Shown piece after piece: positions 26,763-35,312 of a stretch of DNA of 64,000 nt. The position numbers and the translations under genes are program-made. The notes beneath the pieces are model-generated. The model did not search any database. It saw nothing but the letters and a program-made list of their open reading frames with translations, and had not been told where the DNA came from. The DNA is taken from positions 35,589 to 99,588 of the forward strand of contig JAQWMQ010000029.1 in assembly GCA_029246705.1 (NCBI GenBank), given 5' to 3'. This DNA comes from Phycisphaerales bacterium (GTDB lineage Bacteria > Planctomycetota > Phycisphaerae > Phycisphaerales > SM1A02). How positions within the stretch are numbered: position 1 is the first letter of the stretch; each line of letters opens with the position of its first letter.

Positions 26763-29700
26763 GTGGCACGCAGGAAGCGGCAACAATCGGGCGACAGTGA
26801 ACAAGATGGATCCAACCAGGACTCATCCGTAGGCAACCGCACTGGCGCGAAATCAACCAACACCACAGGGCGCAGGAAGTCCGATGCGGAATCGACCGGG
26901 AGTCGGTCGGGTTCTCGCGCAACTTCCAGCCGCTCGTCCAAGTCCGCATCCGGAAAGAAGGATGAATCGGCAGACGTGAAGACGGCGAAGAAGAAGACGG
27001 CGGCCAAGAAGACGACCAAGAAGGTCGCCAAGAAGGTCGCCAAGAAGGTGGCCAAGAAGACCGCCAAGAAGACCACCAAGAAGACCACCAAGAAGACGAC
27101 CAAGAAGGTTGCCAAGAAGGCCGCCAAGACCGTCGCAAGCGCCGAGGAGTCCACGACCAAGAAGGTCGCCAGGAAGGTGGTGAAGAAGACGGCGAAGAAG
27201 GCCGCCAAGAAGACCACCAGGAAGACCGCCGCAAGCGCCGAGGAATCCACGGGAAAGAAGGTCGCCAGGAAGACCACCAAGAAGGTGGCGAAGAAAACCA
27301 CGTCGAAATCGGATGGCGATGCCACCGAAGCCGGCAAGGAATCGACCTCGGACCGCAGGGGCACCCGAAGAGGCTCGAAGAAGAGCTCCCGGAAGCCGGA
27401 GAAGGCCGCCGAACCGAAGGCCGACACCGAAGACTCCGCCAAGACATCCTCCGATGGCTCATCCGGGGATGAGAAGCCCTCACGGCGTCGATCACGAAAC
27501 AAGAGCGGCCGGAACCCCAAACAGGGCCCATCATCCGAGAAGAGCTCCGAGGACGGCGAACGCAGCAACGACAAGCGCTCGCGAGGCAACAAGGGCGGAC
27601 GCAAGCGGGATGACAACAAGGACCGTTCGGGTCGGAGCAGGACCAACGCCTGGGGCAGGACGACCCGCGCCCTTCCGGATGCCACCAACTGCACGGCTCC
27701 GGCCAATCGGATCATGGTGGTCAACGAGGTTGCCGGCGAGGAATGCCGTGTCGCCATCCTCGACAAGAACCGCCTCGACGAATACTTCGTCGAACGCGCG
27801 GCCAGCGCGACGGTGGTCGGCAACATCTACAAGGCAAGGGTGACGAACATCGAACCGGCCATCCAGGCTGCGTTCGTCGACTTCGGTCTCGGTGAATCCG
27901 GTTTTCTCCATGTCTCGGATCTGCACCCCCGGTACTTCCCGGGTGAGGGCATGGTCGAGCAGGTGGGCAAGAAGATCCCACGCAGGCAGCGACCCCCGAT
28001 CCAGGATGCCCTCACCAAGGGGCAGGAGATCCTGGTGCAGGTCCTCAAGCAGGGCATCGGCTCGAAGGGCCCCACGCTCACCAGCTACCTGTCGATTCCA
28101 GGCCGACTCATGGTGATGATGCCGAACATGGACCGCGTCGGGGTCAGTCGAAAGGTCGCCAACGACGAACAGCGACGTTCGATGCGGGAGATCCTCGACA
28201 CCCTCGACCTGCCCGATGGATTCGGCTTCATCGTCAGGACCGCCGGTTTCAATGCCTCGAAGGCGGAACTCAAGCGGGATGTCGCCTACCTGAAGCGACT
28301 CTGGCAGCAGATCGACAAGAGAATCAGCAACACCGGAGCCCCGTGCCTGCTCTACGCCGAAAGCGACCTGCTGATCAGGACGATTCGCGACGTCGTGGAT
28401 TCGACCGTGTCCAGGATCCTCATCGATGAACCACAGGCCTTCGAGCGAGCCACCGGGTTCCTGCAGGTCGCGGCACCGAGGTCAGCACCATCGGTGCGCT
28501 TCTACGACCAGAGCATGCCCGTCTTCAGCACCTATGACGTCGAACGACAGATCGACCAGATCCACGAGGAGACCGTCCCCCTGAAATCAGGTGGTGCACT
28601 GGTCATCCAGCAGACCGAGGCGCTCGTGGCGATCGACGTCAACAGTGGACGCAGCCGATCCGCAAGGGACTCCGAGACCAACGCCTACGAGACGAACATC
28701 GAGGCCGTCGACGAGATCTGTCGGCAGCTTCGCCTGCGCGACCTCGGCGGCGTGATCATCAACGACCTGATCGACATGCGTCAGCAGAAGCACCGCCAGG
28801 AGATCGAGAACCGCCTGGTGCAGAACCTGGGGCGGGACCGCGCCAAGACCACGGTGCTTCCGATCAGTGAATTCGGGATCGTCGAGATGACCAGGCAGCG
28901 AATGCGTCCCAACACGCAACGGGCCAACTACCAGACCTGCGACAACTGCGAAGGGCGCGGCGTCCAGCTCAGGGTCGACGCCGTTGCGGCCGACGCCATC
29001 CGCAAGGCCGCGACGATCCTCGACAACGATTCAACCAGCAAGGTCGAACTCGTCTGCTCGAATGATGTCTCATCGAAGCTGATGAATGATCGGCGCCAGA
29101 CGATCGCCGTCCTTGAGGAGCGTTTCGGCAAGAAGATCGTCGTCCGGGTCAGCGAGACGATTCCGAACAACCGAGTCGACCTCTACGCCTATGACAGTCA
29201 GGGCGCCGACATCGAGCCGAAGAGCATCAACCGCCAGAAGCTCCCCACGTTCGAGGACTTCCCCGACACGCTGGATGACGAGTTGGCGGGAACCTCTGCC
29301 AACGGCAAGAAGACCGGCAAGCGCCGGCGAAGACGTCGAGGCAAGACCGCTCCGGCGGACGCGACCGCAATCGCACTGGCCGGCGGGTTCGAGATCGACG
29401 AGGACGAACTGGAAGAGAACAACGAGGAATCCGGCACGTCTTCAACCGAAACCCAGGAAGGCGAAGGCACCGGTCGCAAGCGAAGAAGGCGGCGCGGTGG
29501 ACGAAACCGTCGCCGAAAGGCTGCCGAACAACCGGCACCCGAGACCCTCGAGCCGATGAGGATCTACGCTCTCGCGAAGGAACTCGGCATCACCTCGCGA
29601 GAGATCCTCGATCGATGTGCCGAGGTCGAGGAGATCGAGGTCAAGAACCACATGTCCTCGGTCGGTGGAGAAGCGATCCTCATGATTCGAGGGTGGTTCA

Positions 29701-30407
29701 CGCCGGAACCCGAGCCCACTCCCGAAGCGGAAACCGAAACCGAAACCGAAACCGATCAAGGCGAAGAGAAATCCCCGGAAGGCGAAGGCGAGGGCAAGCC
29801 CAAGCGTCGTCGCCGTCGCAGGGGGCGACGAGGGCGTGGCCGGAGGGATGACGAGGCGAACAAGGATTCCGAAGACGCGAACGCCTCCTCCGAAGGGGAA
29901 GCCTCCTCCGATGAGTCCGACCAGGACGATTCCGTGGAGAAACCCGAGCAAGAGGATCCTGATGCCCAAGGCGAAGGTGGCCCCCGCAAGCGCCGTCGAC
30001 GTCGCGGTGGCAGGCGTCGCCGAAACAAGGGCAGCGAGAATCCGGATGAGCAGGAGAACGATGCTCATCAGAAGAACGAGGATCGAGACTCGGACTCCGA
30101 ACAGTCAACCGAGGTCGCGAAGAACGGCCGAGACCACGGGAACGCTCGAGAAGACGGCGACGAAGGCCGGAGTGACAAGCCGAAGAGACGACGATCGCGC
30201 AAGCGTTCCAAGAAACCCTCGGACACGAACTCCGATGCACCCCAGGGGTCACCTCCCGATCGACCGGCACCCGAAGCGACTCCTCCGAAGGATGCAGGTT
30301 CGAAGACCTCCAACGAGAAGAAGGACGCTCCTCGTAAGCCGAGGACGCTGTACGGCGGACGAATCCGGCGCCTTGGCGTGACTGACCAGTCCAGGACGGA
30401 ACGATAA
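26763..30407 (+). CDS. Rne/Rng-type ribonuclease with lysine-rich N-terminus and IF2_N module
   Basis: 1214 residues; the GTG at 26763 has AAGGAG 8 bases upstream, and the upstream in-frame extension lacks support. Residues 1-70 are Ser/Lys-rich; ~73-183 is an Ala-Lys-Thr-Val histone H1-like repeat (KKVAKKVAKKTAKKTTKK type). The catalytic core starts near residue 310: S1-like NIYKARVTNIEPAIQAAFVD and GESGFLHVSDLHP, the 5'-sensor/RNase H region, catalytic IDVNSGR (Asp ~624) and INDLIDM (Asp ~667), and the Zn-link TCDNCEGRG (Cys726, Cys729). The C-terminal third alternates arginine-rich clusters with acidic segments and contains a clear IF-2 N-terminal domain (MRIYALAKELGITSREIL, ~932-981, with VKNHMSS). 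Roles: endonucleolytic rRNA/mRNA processing; the basic tails suggest RNA or DNA binding and a degradosome scaffold. dxr follows 32 bp later. Confidence 0.93.
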   Translation: MARRKRQQSGDSEQDGSNQDSSVGNRTGAKSTNTTGRRKSDAESTGSRSGSRATSSRSSKSASGKKDESADVKTAKKKTAAKKTTKKVAKKVAKKVAKKTAKKTTKKTTKKTTKKVAKKAAKTVASAEESTTKKVARKVVKKTAKKAAKKTTRKTAASAEESTGKKVARKTTKKVAKKTTSKSDGDATEAGKESTSDRRGTRRGSKKSSRKPEKAAEPKADTEDSAKTSSDGSSGDEKPSRRRSRNKSGRNPKQGPSSEKSSEDGERSNDKRSRGNKGGRKRDDNKDRSGRSRTNAWGRTTRALPDATNCTAPANRIMVVNEVAGEECRVAILDKNRLDEYFVERAASATVVGNIYKARVTNIEPAIQAAFVDFGLGESGFLHVSDLHPRYFPGEGMVEQVGKKIPRRQRPPIQDALTKGQEILVQVLKQGIGSKGPTLTSYLSIPGRLMVMMPNMDRVGVSRKVANDEQRRSMREILDTLDLPDGFGFIVRTAGFNASKAELKRDVAYLKRLWQQIDKRISNTGAPCLLYAESDLLIRTIRDVVDSTVSRILIDEPQAFERATGFLQVAAPRSAPSVRFYDQSMPVFSTYDVERQIDQIHEETVPLKSGGALVIQQTEALVAIDVNSGRSRSARDSETNAYETNIEAVDEICRQLRLRDLGGVIINDLIDMRQQKHRQEIENRLVQNLGRDRAKTTVLPISEFGIVEMTRQRMRPNTQRANYQTCDNCEGRGVQLRVDAVAADAIRKAATILDNDSTSKVELVCSNDVSSKLMNDRRQTIAVLEERFGKKIVVRVSETIPNNRVDLYAYDSQGADIEPKSINRQKLPTFEDFPDTLDDELAGTSANGKKTGKRRRRRRGKTAPADATAIALAGGFEIDEDELEENNEESGTSSTETQEGEGTGRKRRRRRGGRNRRRKAAEQPAPETLEPMRIYALAKELGITSREILDRCAEVEEIEVKNHMSSVGGEAILMIRGWFTPEPEPTPEAETETETETDQGEEKSPEGEGEGKPKRRRRRRGRRGRGRRDDEANKDSEDANASSEGEASSDESDQDDSVEKPEQEDPDAQGEGGPRKRRRRRGGRRRRNKGSENPDEQENDAHQKNEDRDSDSEQSTEVAKNGRDHGNAREDGDEGRSDKPKRRRSRKRSKKPSDTNSDAPQGSPPDRPAPEATPPKDAGSKTSNEKKDAPRKPRTLYGGRIRRLGVTDQSRTER

Positions 30408-30439
30408 GAAACGAGATCAGCGTGGCCAAGGATCTGGCG

Positions 30440-31645
30440 ATGGACATCTCTGGCAGCAAGGAACACCCCAGGACCGGACGCATTCTGCTTCTGGGGTCGA
30501 CCGGTTCGATCGGGGTCAACACCATCGAGGTGGTTCGACATCTCGCGGGCCAGGACGGCCCCACCTTCGAGATCGTGGCCCTGGCCGGCGGCCGACGGGC
30601 GACGGAGCTGCGAGTACAGGCTGAAGCACTGGGCGTCCGGGACATCGCGATCGCCGATGAATCCAGGGCAGGTGAGCTGGAAGGCCTGGGTCGATTGCAC
30701 GTCGGGGAGGATGCCGCCCTTGAACTGGTCAGGTCGGTCGCCCGTCCGGGCGACCTCGTGATCGGGGCCATGGTGGGAGCCGCCGGAATCGCACCGACCA
30801 TCGCAGCCCTGGAAAGAGGCTGTGATGTCGCGCTTGCCAACAAGGAGACACTGGTTGCCGCCGGCTCGGTGGTGATCCCCACCGCACGTCGCAACGGCGC
30901 CAGGATCATTCCGATAGACAGCGAACACAGTGCCATCTACCAGTGCCTTCGGGGTGGCCGCTGCCCCGAGGAGATCGAACGACTGGTCCTGACCGCAAGT
31001 GGCGGTCCGTTTCGGACCTGGGACATCGAACGCATCAAGGCGGCCACGGTCGAACAGGCCCTGGACCACCCCACCTGGTCGATGGGACCGAAGGTCACCA
31101 TCGACTCGGCCTCGATGATGAACAAGGCACTCGAACTCATCGAGGCGCACTGGCTCTTCGATCTTCCATCATCCCGTCTCGAAGCGGTGGTTCACCCGCA
31201 GTCCATCGTTCATTCCTTCGTCGAGTTCGTGGACGGATCGGTGTTTGCACAGCTTTCCCCGCCGGACATGAAGATGCCCATCCAGTACGCACTGACCGCG
31301 CCGGCTCGAAGCACCGCCTGCTCACCGAGGATCGACTGGACCAGCTTCGGTGACCTGAAGTTCGAGCCGGTCGACCACGACCGATTCCCCGCGCTGCGAA
31401 CCGCGCTCGGAGTCATCGATGCCGGGGGAAGTGCCGGCGCGGTGTTCAATGCCGCAAACGAGATCGCGGTCCAGGCGTTCCTCGATGGCGCCATCGGGTT
31501 CGGGCAGATCATCGAGACCGTGCGCAGGACCCTTGAACAGACCACGATCACGCAAATCGAGTCGCTTGAAGACGTCTTTCTCGCGGATTCAGAAGCACGT
31601 GAAAGAGCCCGCAGCCTGCTGACCCCGGGTCATGCAGGAACCTGA
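30440..31645 (+). CDS. dxr: 1-deoxy-D-xylulose 5-phosphate reductoisomerase
   Basis: 401 residues. NADPH-dependent rearrangement/reduction of DXP to MEP, the committed step of the non-mevalonate isoprenoid pathway. ILLLGSTGSIGVNTIEVVRH is the nucleotide-binding N-terminus; ALANKETLVAAG, IPIDSEHSAIYQCL and LTASGGPFR are the metal- and substrate-binding motifs; STVEQALDHPTWSMGPKVTIDSASMMNKALELIEAHWLF is the flexible loop and catalytic region, split here. ATG at 30440 is preferred because AAGGA lies 7 bases upstream; a GTG at 30422 is a longer option. Followed 58 bp later by rseP, a conserved dxr-rseP pairing in many bacteria. Confidence 0.95.
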   Translation: MDISGSKEHPRTGRILLLGSTGSIGVNTIEVVRHLAGQDGPTFEIVALAGGRRATELRVQAEALGVRDIAIADESRAGELEGLGRLHVGEDAALELVRSVARPGDLVIGAMVGAAGIAPTIAALERGCDVALANKETLVAAGSVVIPTARRNGARIIPIDSEHSAIYQCLRGGRCPEEIERLVLTASGGPFRTWDIERIKAATVEQALDHPTWSMGPKVTIDSASMMNKALELIEAHWLFDLPSSRLEAVVHPQSIVHSFVEFVDGSVFAQLSPPDMKMPIQYALTAPARSTACSPRIDWTSFGDLKFEPVDHDRFPALRTALGVIDAGGSAGAVFNAANEIAVQAFLDGAIGFGQIIETVRRTLEQTTITQIESLEDVFLADSEARERARSLLTPGHAGT

Positions 31646-31703
31646 AGGCCCGACCACGTATCCTTGACCCTCACAGACCCCCACTACCGCTGCTGGAAAC
31701 CAC

Positions 31704-33788
31704 ATGGAACTCTTCTCCACCGGCACGAACATCCTGCTGATCATCATCGGTTTCGGTGTTCTCATCTTCGTGCACGAACTCGGGCACTTTCTCGCCGCGA
31801 AATGGGCGCGAATACGCACCGAGGGATTCGCCATCGGCTTTGGACCAGTCGCTCTTTCATGGCGACTTGGTATCGGCCCACGCATCGGCTCGACCAACGA
31901 GGCGGTGGTCAAGCGGCTCGGTCGACCTGCGATTCAATGCACGTCGGAGGAGCTTGCTGCTGCCGGCATCGGAGAGACCGAGTACTCGCTCCGGTGGCTG
32001 CCGCTGGGCGGCTTCGTCAGGATGCTGGGACAGGACGACACCGACCCCGCTGCGACCAGCGTCGATCCCAACAGCTTCAACTCGAAGTCCATCGGCAAGC
32101 GAATGGTGGTCATCAGTGCCGGGATCATCATGAACCTGATCCTGGCCGTGGTCTTCTTCCTGGCCGCCTTCCTCGTCGGCGTGAAATTCAACGCACCGAT
32201 CATCGGTGAGGTGATACCGGGCGAGGCTGCGGCAGAGAGTGGCATCAAGTCCGGCGAGCAGATCGTCTCGATCGACGGGGAACCCACGCGAACCTTCGCG
32301 GACATCCAGATCGCATTCGCGATGTCCAGCCCGGGTGAAGAACTCGAGGTCATGGTCAAGGACCCCACGACCGAGAAGACCCGCACCATGGAGGTGCTCC
32401 CGAGAAAGAGCAGCCTCACCGGGCTCCTCGGAATCGGGATCACACCGGGTTCCAGCGCCACGCTTGCCTCGGGACCTGAGATCGACGACCTGATTCGAGG
32501 CGAACTGAACGCCCTCGGTCTGGGCGACAGCGGGATCGCACCCGGCTGGAGCATCCAGGAGATCGGAGACACTCCGATCAACACCTGGGAACAATGGGCG
32601 AACGCGGTCGATGGCGCGGACGGGCGTGAGCTCCAGGTCGTCTGGGCGGCACCCGACGGAACGACCGTCACCGCCGGGATGAGCGCGAATCCCATGATGG
32701 AGATCCTGCGCTACCCGGATGTGATGCCGACCAGCGTCCCCAACTACGAACAGGGCCTGATCGGCCTTACGCCACTGGTGATGATCGATTCGGTGTCCGC
32801 ATCCAGCTCGAACGCGGGGATCTTCCAATCGGGAGATCTCGTGATGCGGGTGGGAGACGTTGAAGGCCCGCGTTCAGCGGTCTTCCGTGCGACGATCCAG
32901 GCCTCAGCCGGCAAGCAGCTGGAACTGCTGCTGATGCGGGACGGCAAGATGATCGAGGTGAATGCGACGGTGAATCGTGCCGGCCAGCTCGGCGTGCTCA
33001 TCGTGCCTGCACTCAAGCAACCGATCATCGCACGCCCCTTCCTTGAACTCGGCAACCCCGAGACGGGCGAGCCCAACATCAAGACTCCGGTGGCTTCCCT
33101 GGGTCTGCTGCCCCTGACCAGGATCACCGCGGTCGGTGAGAAAACCGTGACGAACTGGGCGGACCTGAGAGCCGGTCTTCGCGAGGCCACCGCCGAGGCG
33201 GCGAGCGCGAAGACGCAGGCCACGGTCACGCTGGACATCGTGAACCCCACCCCGGGCAAGGAAAAGCAGAAGGTGACCGTGACGCTGTCACCCACCGACG
33301 TGGCGAACCTCCATGCGCTCGGTTGGTCACCACCACTGTCCATTCGCTACTTCGATTTCCTCTGGACGACACTGAGTGCCGACGGCAACCCGCTCACCGC
33401 GATTGCGATGGGCTTCAATGAGACGAGAAAGGTCGTGGTCCTCACCTACCTGACGATCTTCAGACTCGCCCAGGGTTCGGTGGGTGTCGAGCAACTACGC
33501 GGACCGGTGGGCATCGTGCATCTCGGTTCGCGCGTGGCCGATCGAGGCTTCATGTATCTGATCTTCTTCCTTGCGATGATCAGCGTGAACCTTGCGGTCC
33601 TGAACTTCCTGCCACTGCCCATCGTGGACGGAGGCCTCTTCCTCTACCTGATCTACGAGAAGTTCAAGGGGCGACCACCCTCGATCGCGTTCCAGAACGC
33701 CGCCGCCCTCCTGGGCCTGATGATCATCGGAACGATCTTCGTCGTGACGTTCTACAACGACGTGATGCGACTCGTGGTCGGAGGCTGA
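31704..33788 (+). CDS. rseP: Site-2 intramembrane zinc metalloprotease, RseP-like
   Basis: 694 residues, clearly longer than the ~450 of E. coli RseP. First membrane helix carries the metal motif HELGHF (His24, Glu25, His28); helices appear around 135-160 and in the C-terminal part, ending in FLPLPIVDGG, the counterpart of the N-x-x-P-x-x-LDGG motif, with helices on both sides. Between them at least two PDZ-like domains are visible: one around GEVIPGEAAAESGIKSGEQI and one around SNAGIFQSGDLVMRVGDVEG, plus a shorter third segment (LPLTRITAVGEKTVTNWADL). It cleaves membrane substrates such as anti-sigma factors during regulated proteolysis; the candidate anti-sigma factor of this window is one possible client, by inference. 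The SDR gene starts 3 bp after its stop. Confidence 0.93.
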   Translation: MELFSTGTNILLIIIGFGVLIFVHELGHFLAAKWARIRTEGFAIGFGPVALSWRLGIGPRIGSTNEAVVKRLGRPAIQCTSEELAAAGIGETEYSLRWLPLGGFVRMLGQDDTDPAATSVDPNSFNSKSIGKRMVVISAGIIMNLILAVVFFLAAFLVGVKFNAPIIGEVIPGEAAAESGIKSGEQIVSIDGEPTRTFADIQIAFAMSSPGEELEVMVKDPTTEKTRTMEVLPRKSSLTGLLGIGITPGSSATLASGPEIDDLIRGELNALGLGDSGIAPGWSIQEIGDTPINTWEQWANAVDGADGRELQVVWAAPDGTTVTAGMSANPMMEILRYPDVMPTSVPNYEQGLIGLTPLVMIDSVSASSSNAGIFQSGDLVMRVGDVEGPRSAVFRATIQASAGKQLELLLMRDGKMIEVNATVNRAGQLGVLIVPALKQPIIARPFLELGNPETGEPNIKTPVASLGLLPLTRITAVGEKTVTNWADLRAGLREATAEAASAKTQATVTLDIVNPTPGKEKQKVTVTLSPTDVANLHALGWSPPLSIRYFDFLWTTLSADGNPLTAIAMGFNETRKVVVLTYLTIFRLAQGSVGVEQLRGPVGIVHLGSRVADRGFMYLIFFLAMISVNLAVLNFLPLPIVDGGLFLYLIYEKFKGRPPSIAFQNAAALLGLMIIGTIFVVTFYNDVMRLVVGG

Positions 33789-33790
33789 GC

Positions 33791-34525
33791 ATGCCCATCA
33801 CGCCTTCGGACGACGGACCACCCGTGGCACTCATAACCGGCGCCGGAAGTGGCATCGGCCGATCCACCGCGAACCTCCTCGCCGCTAAGGGCTGGCGACT
33901 CGGGTTGCTGGGGCGAACCGCCTCGAAGCTCGAGGCGACGATCGAAGCGTTCCCGGCAGGCCATCCGGAGGTACTTCCCCTGGCCTGCGACCTCGAGGAC
34001 TCCGACGAAGTGACCAGGAGCGTCGAGCGACTGATCGAAGCCTTCGGGAGGTTCGATGCCGCGATCAACATCGCCGGGGGCACCACGCAGGTCCCGATCG
34101 ACGCGCTCGATGCCGAGTCGATCCACTCGATGCTCGCACAGAACCTGGTCGGTCACATGCTCATCGTCTCCACCGCATGGCCGGAGCTGGTTCGAAACAG
34201 CGGGTGCGTGGTCAACATCTCATCGATGGCGTCGATCGATCCGTTCATGCACTTCACCGCCTACGCCGCCAGCAAGGCCGGGCTGGATTCACTGACCCGC
34301 TCGATCATGGCGGAAGCCGGCGAGACGGGTATCCGTGCGTTCACGCTGAACCCCGGTGTGGTCGAGACCCCCCTGCTTCGCAGGCTCTTCGATGAATCCG
34401 TGGTCGCAACCGAAGTGACCCTCGCCCCGGAGGTCATCGCGGAGGAGATCCTCGCCTGCATCAACGGCGACCGCGACCACCGCGTCGGCGAACACTTCCC
34501 GATGGTGCACCCGCTTGATCCGTGA
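33791..34525 (+). CDS. Short-chain dehydrogenase/reductase (SDR)
   Basis: 244 residues, classical SDR. The Rossmann motif TGAGSGIG (near residue 17) binds NAD(P); NIAG (~89) is the structural motif NNAG variant; VVNISSMAS supplies the catalytic Ser and YAASK (Tyr and Lys, ~158-162) completes the active site; NPGVVETPL follows. The substrate is not predictable. It is directly downstream of rseP (3 bp), probably in the same operon, and converges on smpB. Confidence 0.9.
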   Translation: MPITPSDDGPPVALITGAGSGIGRSTANLLAAKGWRLGLLGRTASKLEATIEAFPAGHPEVLPLACDLEDSDEVTRSVERLIEAFGRFDAAINIAGGTTQVPIDALDAESIHSMLAQNLVGHMLIVSTAWPELVRNSGCVVNISSMASIDPFMHFTAYAASKAGLDSLTRSIMAEAGETGIRAFTLNPGVVETPLLRRLFDESVVATEVTLAPEVIAEEILACINGDRDHRVGEHFPMVHPLDP

Positions 34526-34555
34526 CCTGGCGACCGGGATGGATGAGCCAGGGTT

Positions 34556-35044
34556 TCAGATCCGTCTGCGTGACATTGCTCGATCCATGTCACGCTGGGC
34601 ATCACGCTTCGCGAGATCCTGCCGTTTATCGGCCTTGCGCTTGCCCAACCCCACACCCACGAGCAGCTTTGCCTTGCCACGCACGAAGTAGATCTTCAAG
34701 GGCACCAGGGTCGCACTCTTGGCCCGGATCTGATCCGCAAGCTTCTTGATCTCCCGCTTGTGCGCCAGGAGGTTGCGGGTGCGAACCGGTTCATGCTGCC
34801 GATTGGCTCCAGCGGGCGGATACTCCGCGATGTGCACACCGTGGAGGCTCAACGCCAGAGGCTGGTCATGTACCCGAACCCAACCTTCCGCAAGGCTGAT
34901 CTGGGAGGCTCGAATCGACTTGATTTCAGTGCCGCGAAGCTGGATCCCGCATTCCAACGTTTCACCGATCGAATAAGTGTTACGAGCCTTCCGGTTTTCA
35001 ATGACCGGTTCATTTGGGACTTTCTCTGAGCTTTGGGGCGTCAT
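34556..35044 (-). CDS. smpB: SsrA-binding protein SmpB
   Basis: 162 residues. SmpB binds tmRNA and lets it enter stalled ribosomes for trans-translation. Visible: IENRKARNTYSIGETLECGI followed by QLRGTEIKSIR, the OB-fold start; GVHIAEYPP; RTRNLLAHKREIKKL; LVPLKIYFVRGKAKLLVGVGLGK and the C-terminal KRKADKRQDLAKRDAQRDMDR basic tail that reaches the mRNA channel. The ATG at 35044 is used because conserved sequence starts nearby; an in-frame Met 14 codons upstream is unsupported. No tmRNA gene was found in the window. Confidence 0.95.
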   Translation of the reverse strand: MTPQSSEKVPNEPVIENRKARNTYSIGETLECGIQLRGTEIKSIRASQISLAEGWVRVHDQPLALSLHGVHIAEYPPAGANRQHEPVRTRNLLAHKREIKKLADQIRAKSATLVPLKIYFVRGKAKLLVGVGLGKRKADKRQDLAKRDAQRDMDRAMSRRRI

Positions 35045-35220
35045 GAAGGACTGTTCCTGCGGATGGAGTGCTGCGCGGAAGATCAATCACGATATCGATG
35101 TTTCCATGTCATGATGCCCAGAACCACTCTGGAGCGTTCACAACGCGGAAAAACCATGGAAGAACAAGAAAACCGCTTCTAAACATTTGTTTGAGATATT
35201 GCCATATTTGATTACTAGGG

Positions 35221-35274
35221 GACAATAGACGAGCCCTGACACCCCACAAGCCCCTATTGTCAGGACACCCCACA
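35221..35274. promoter_or_regulatory. Repeat-rich probable control region of the secreted protease gene
   Basis: Contains an 11-bp direct repeat GACACCCCACA (35238-35248 and 35264-35274, 26-bp spacing) and an 8-bp inverted repeat GACAATAG (35221-35228) / CTATTGTC (35254-35261). It lies 40-90 bp before the ATG of the secreted protease, a position fitting an operator or activator site. The cognate regulator is unknown. Confidence 0.4.
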
Positions 35275-35312
35275 CTTCTCCGGTCCTTACATGCACTGAG
35301 GAAAACAAGACA

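Noticed and set aside
26979..27300. Possible repeat element or CRISPR
   Set aside because: Degenerate lysine-codon repeats within a coding frame; no spacers.
26471..27826. 451-codon antisense frame over the lysine repeats of the RNase gene
   Set aside because: Reads Phe/Leu/Val/Ala repeats that are simply the complement of AAG-rich lysine codons; not a membrane protein.
34526..35312. tmRNA gene next to smpB
   Set aside because: No tRNA-like ends or tag-peptide frame could be found around smpB.
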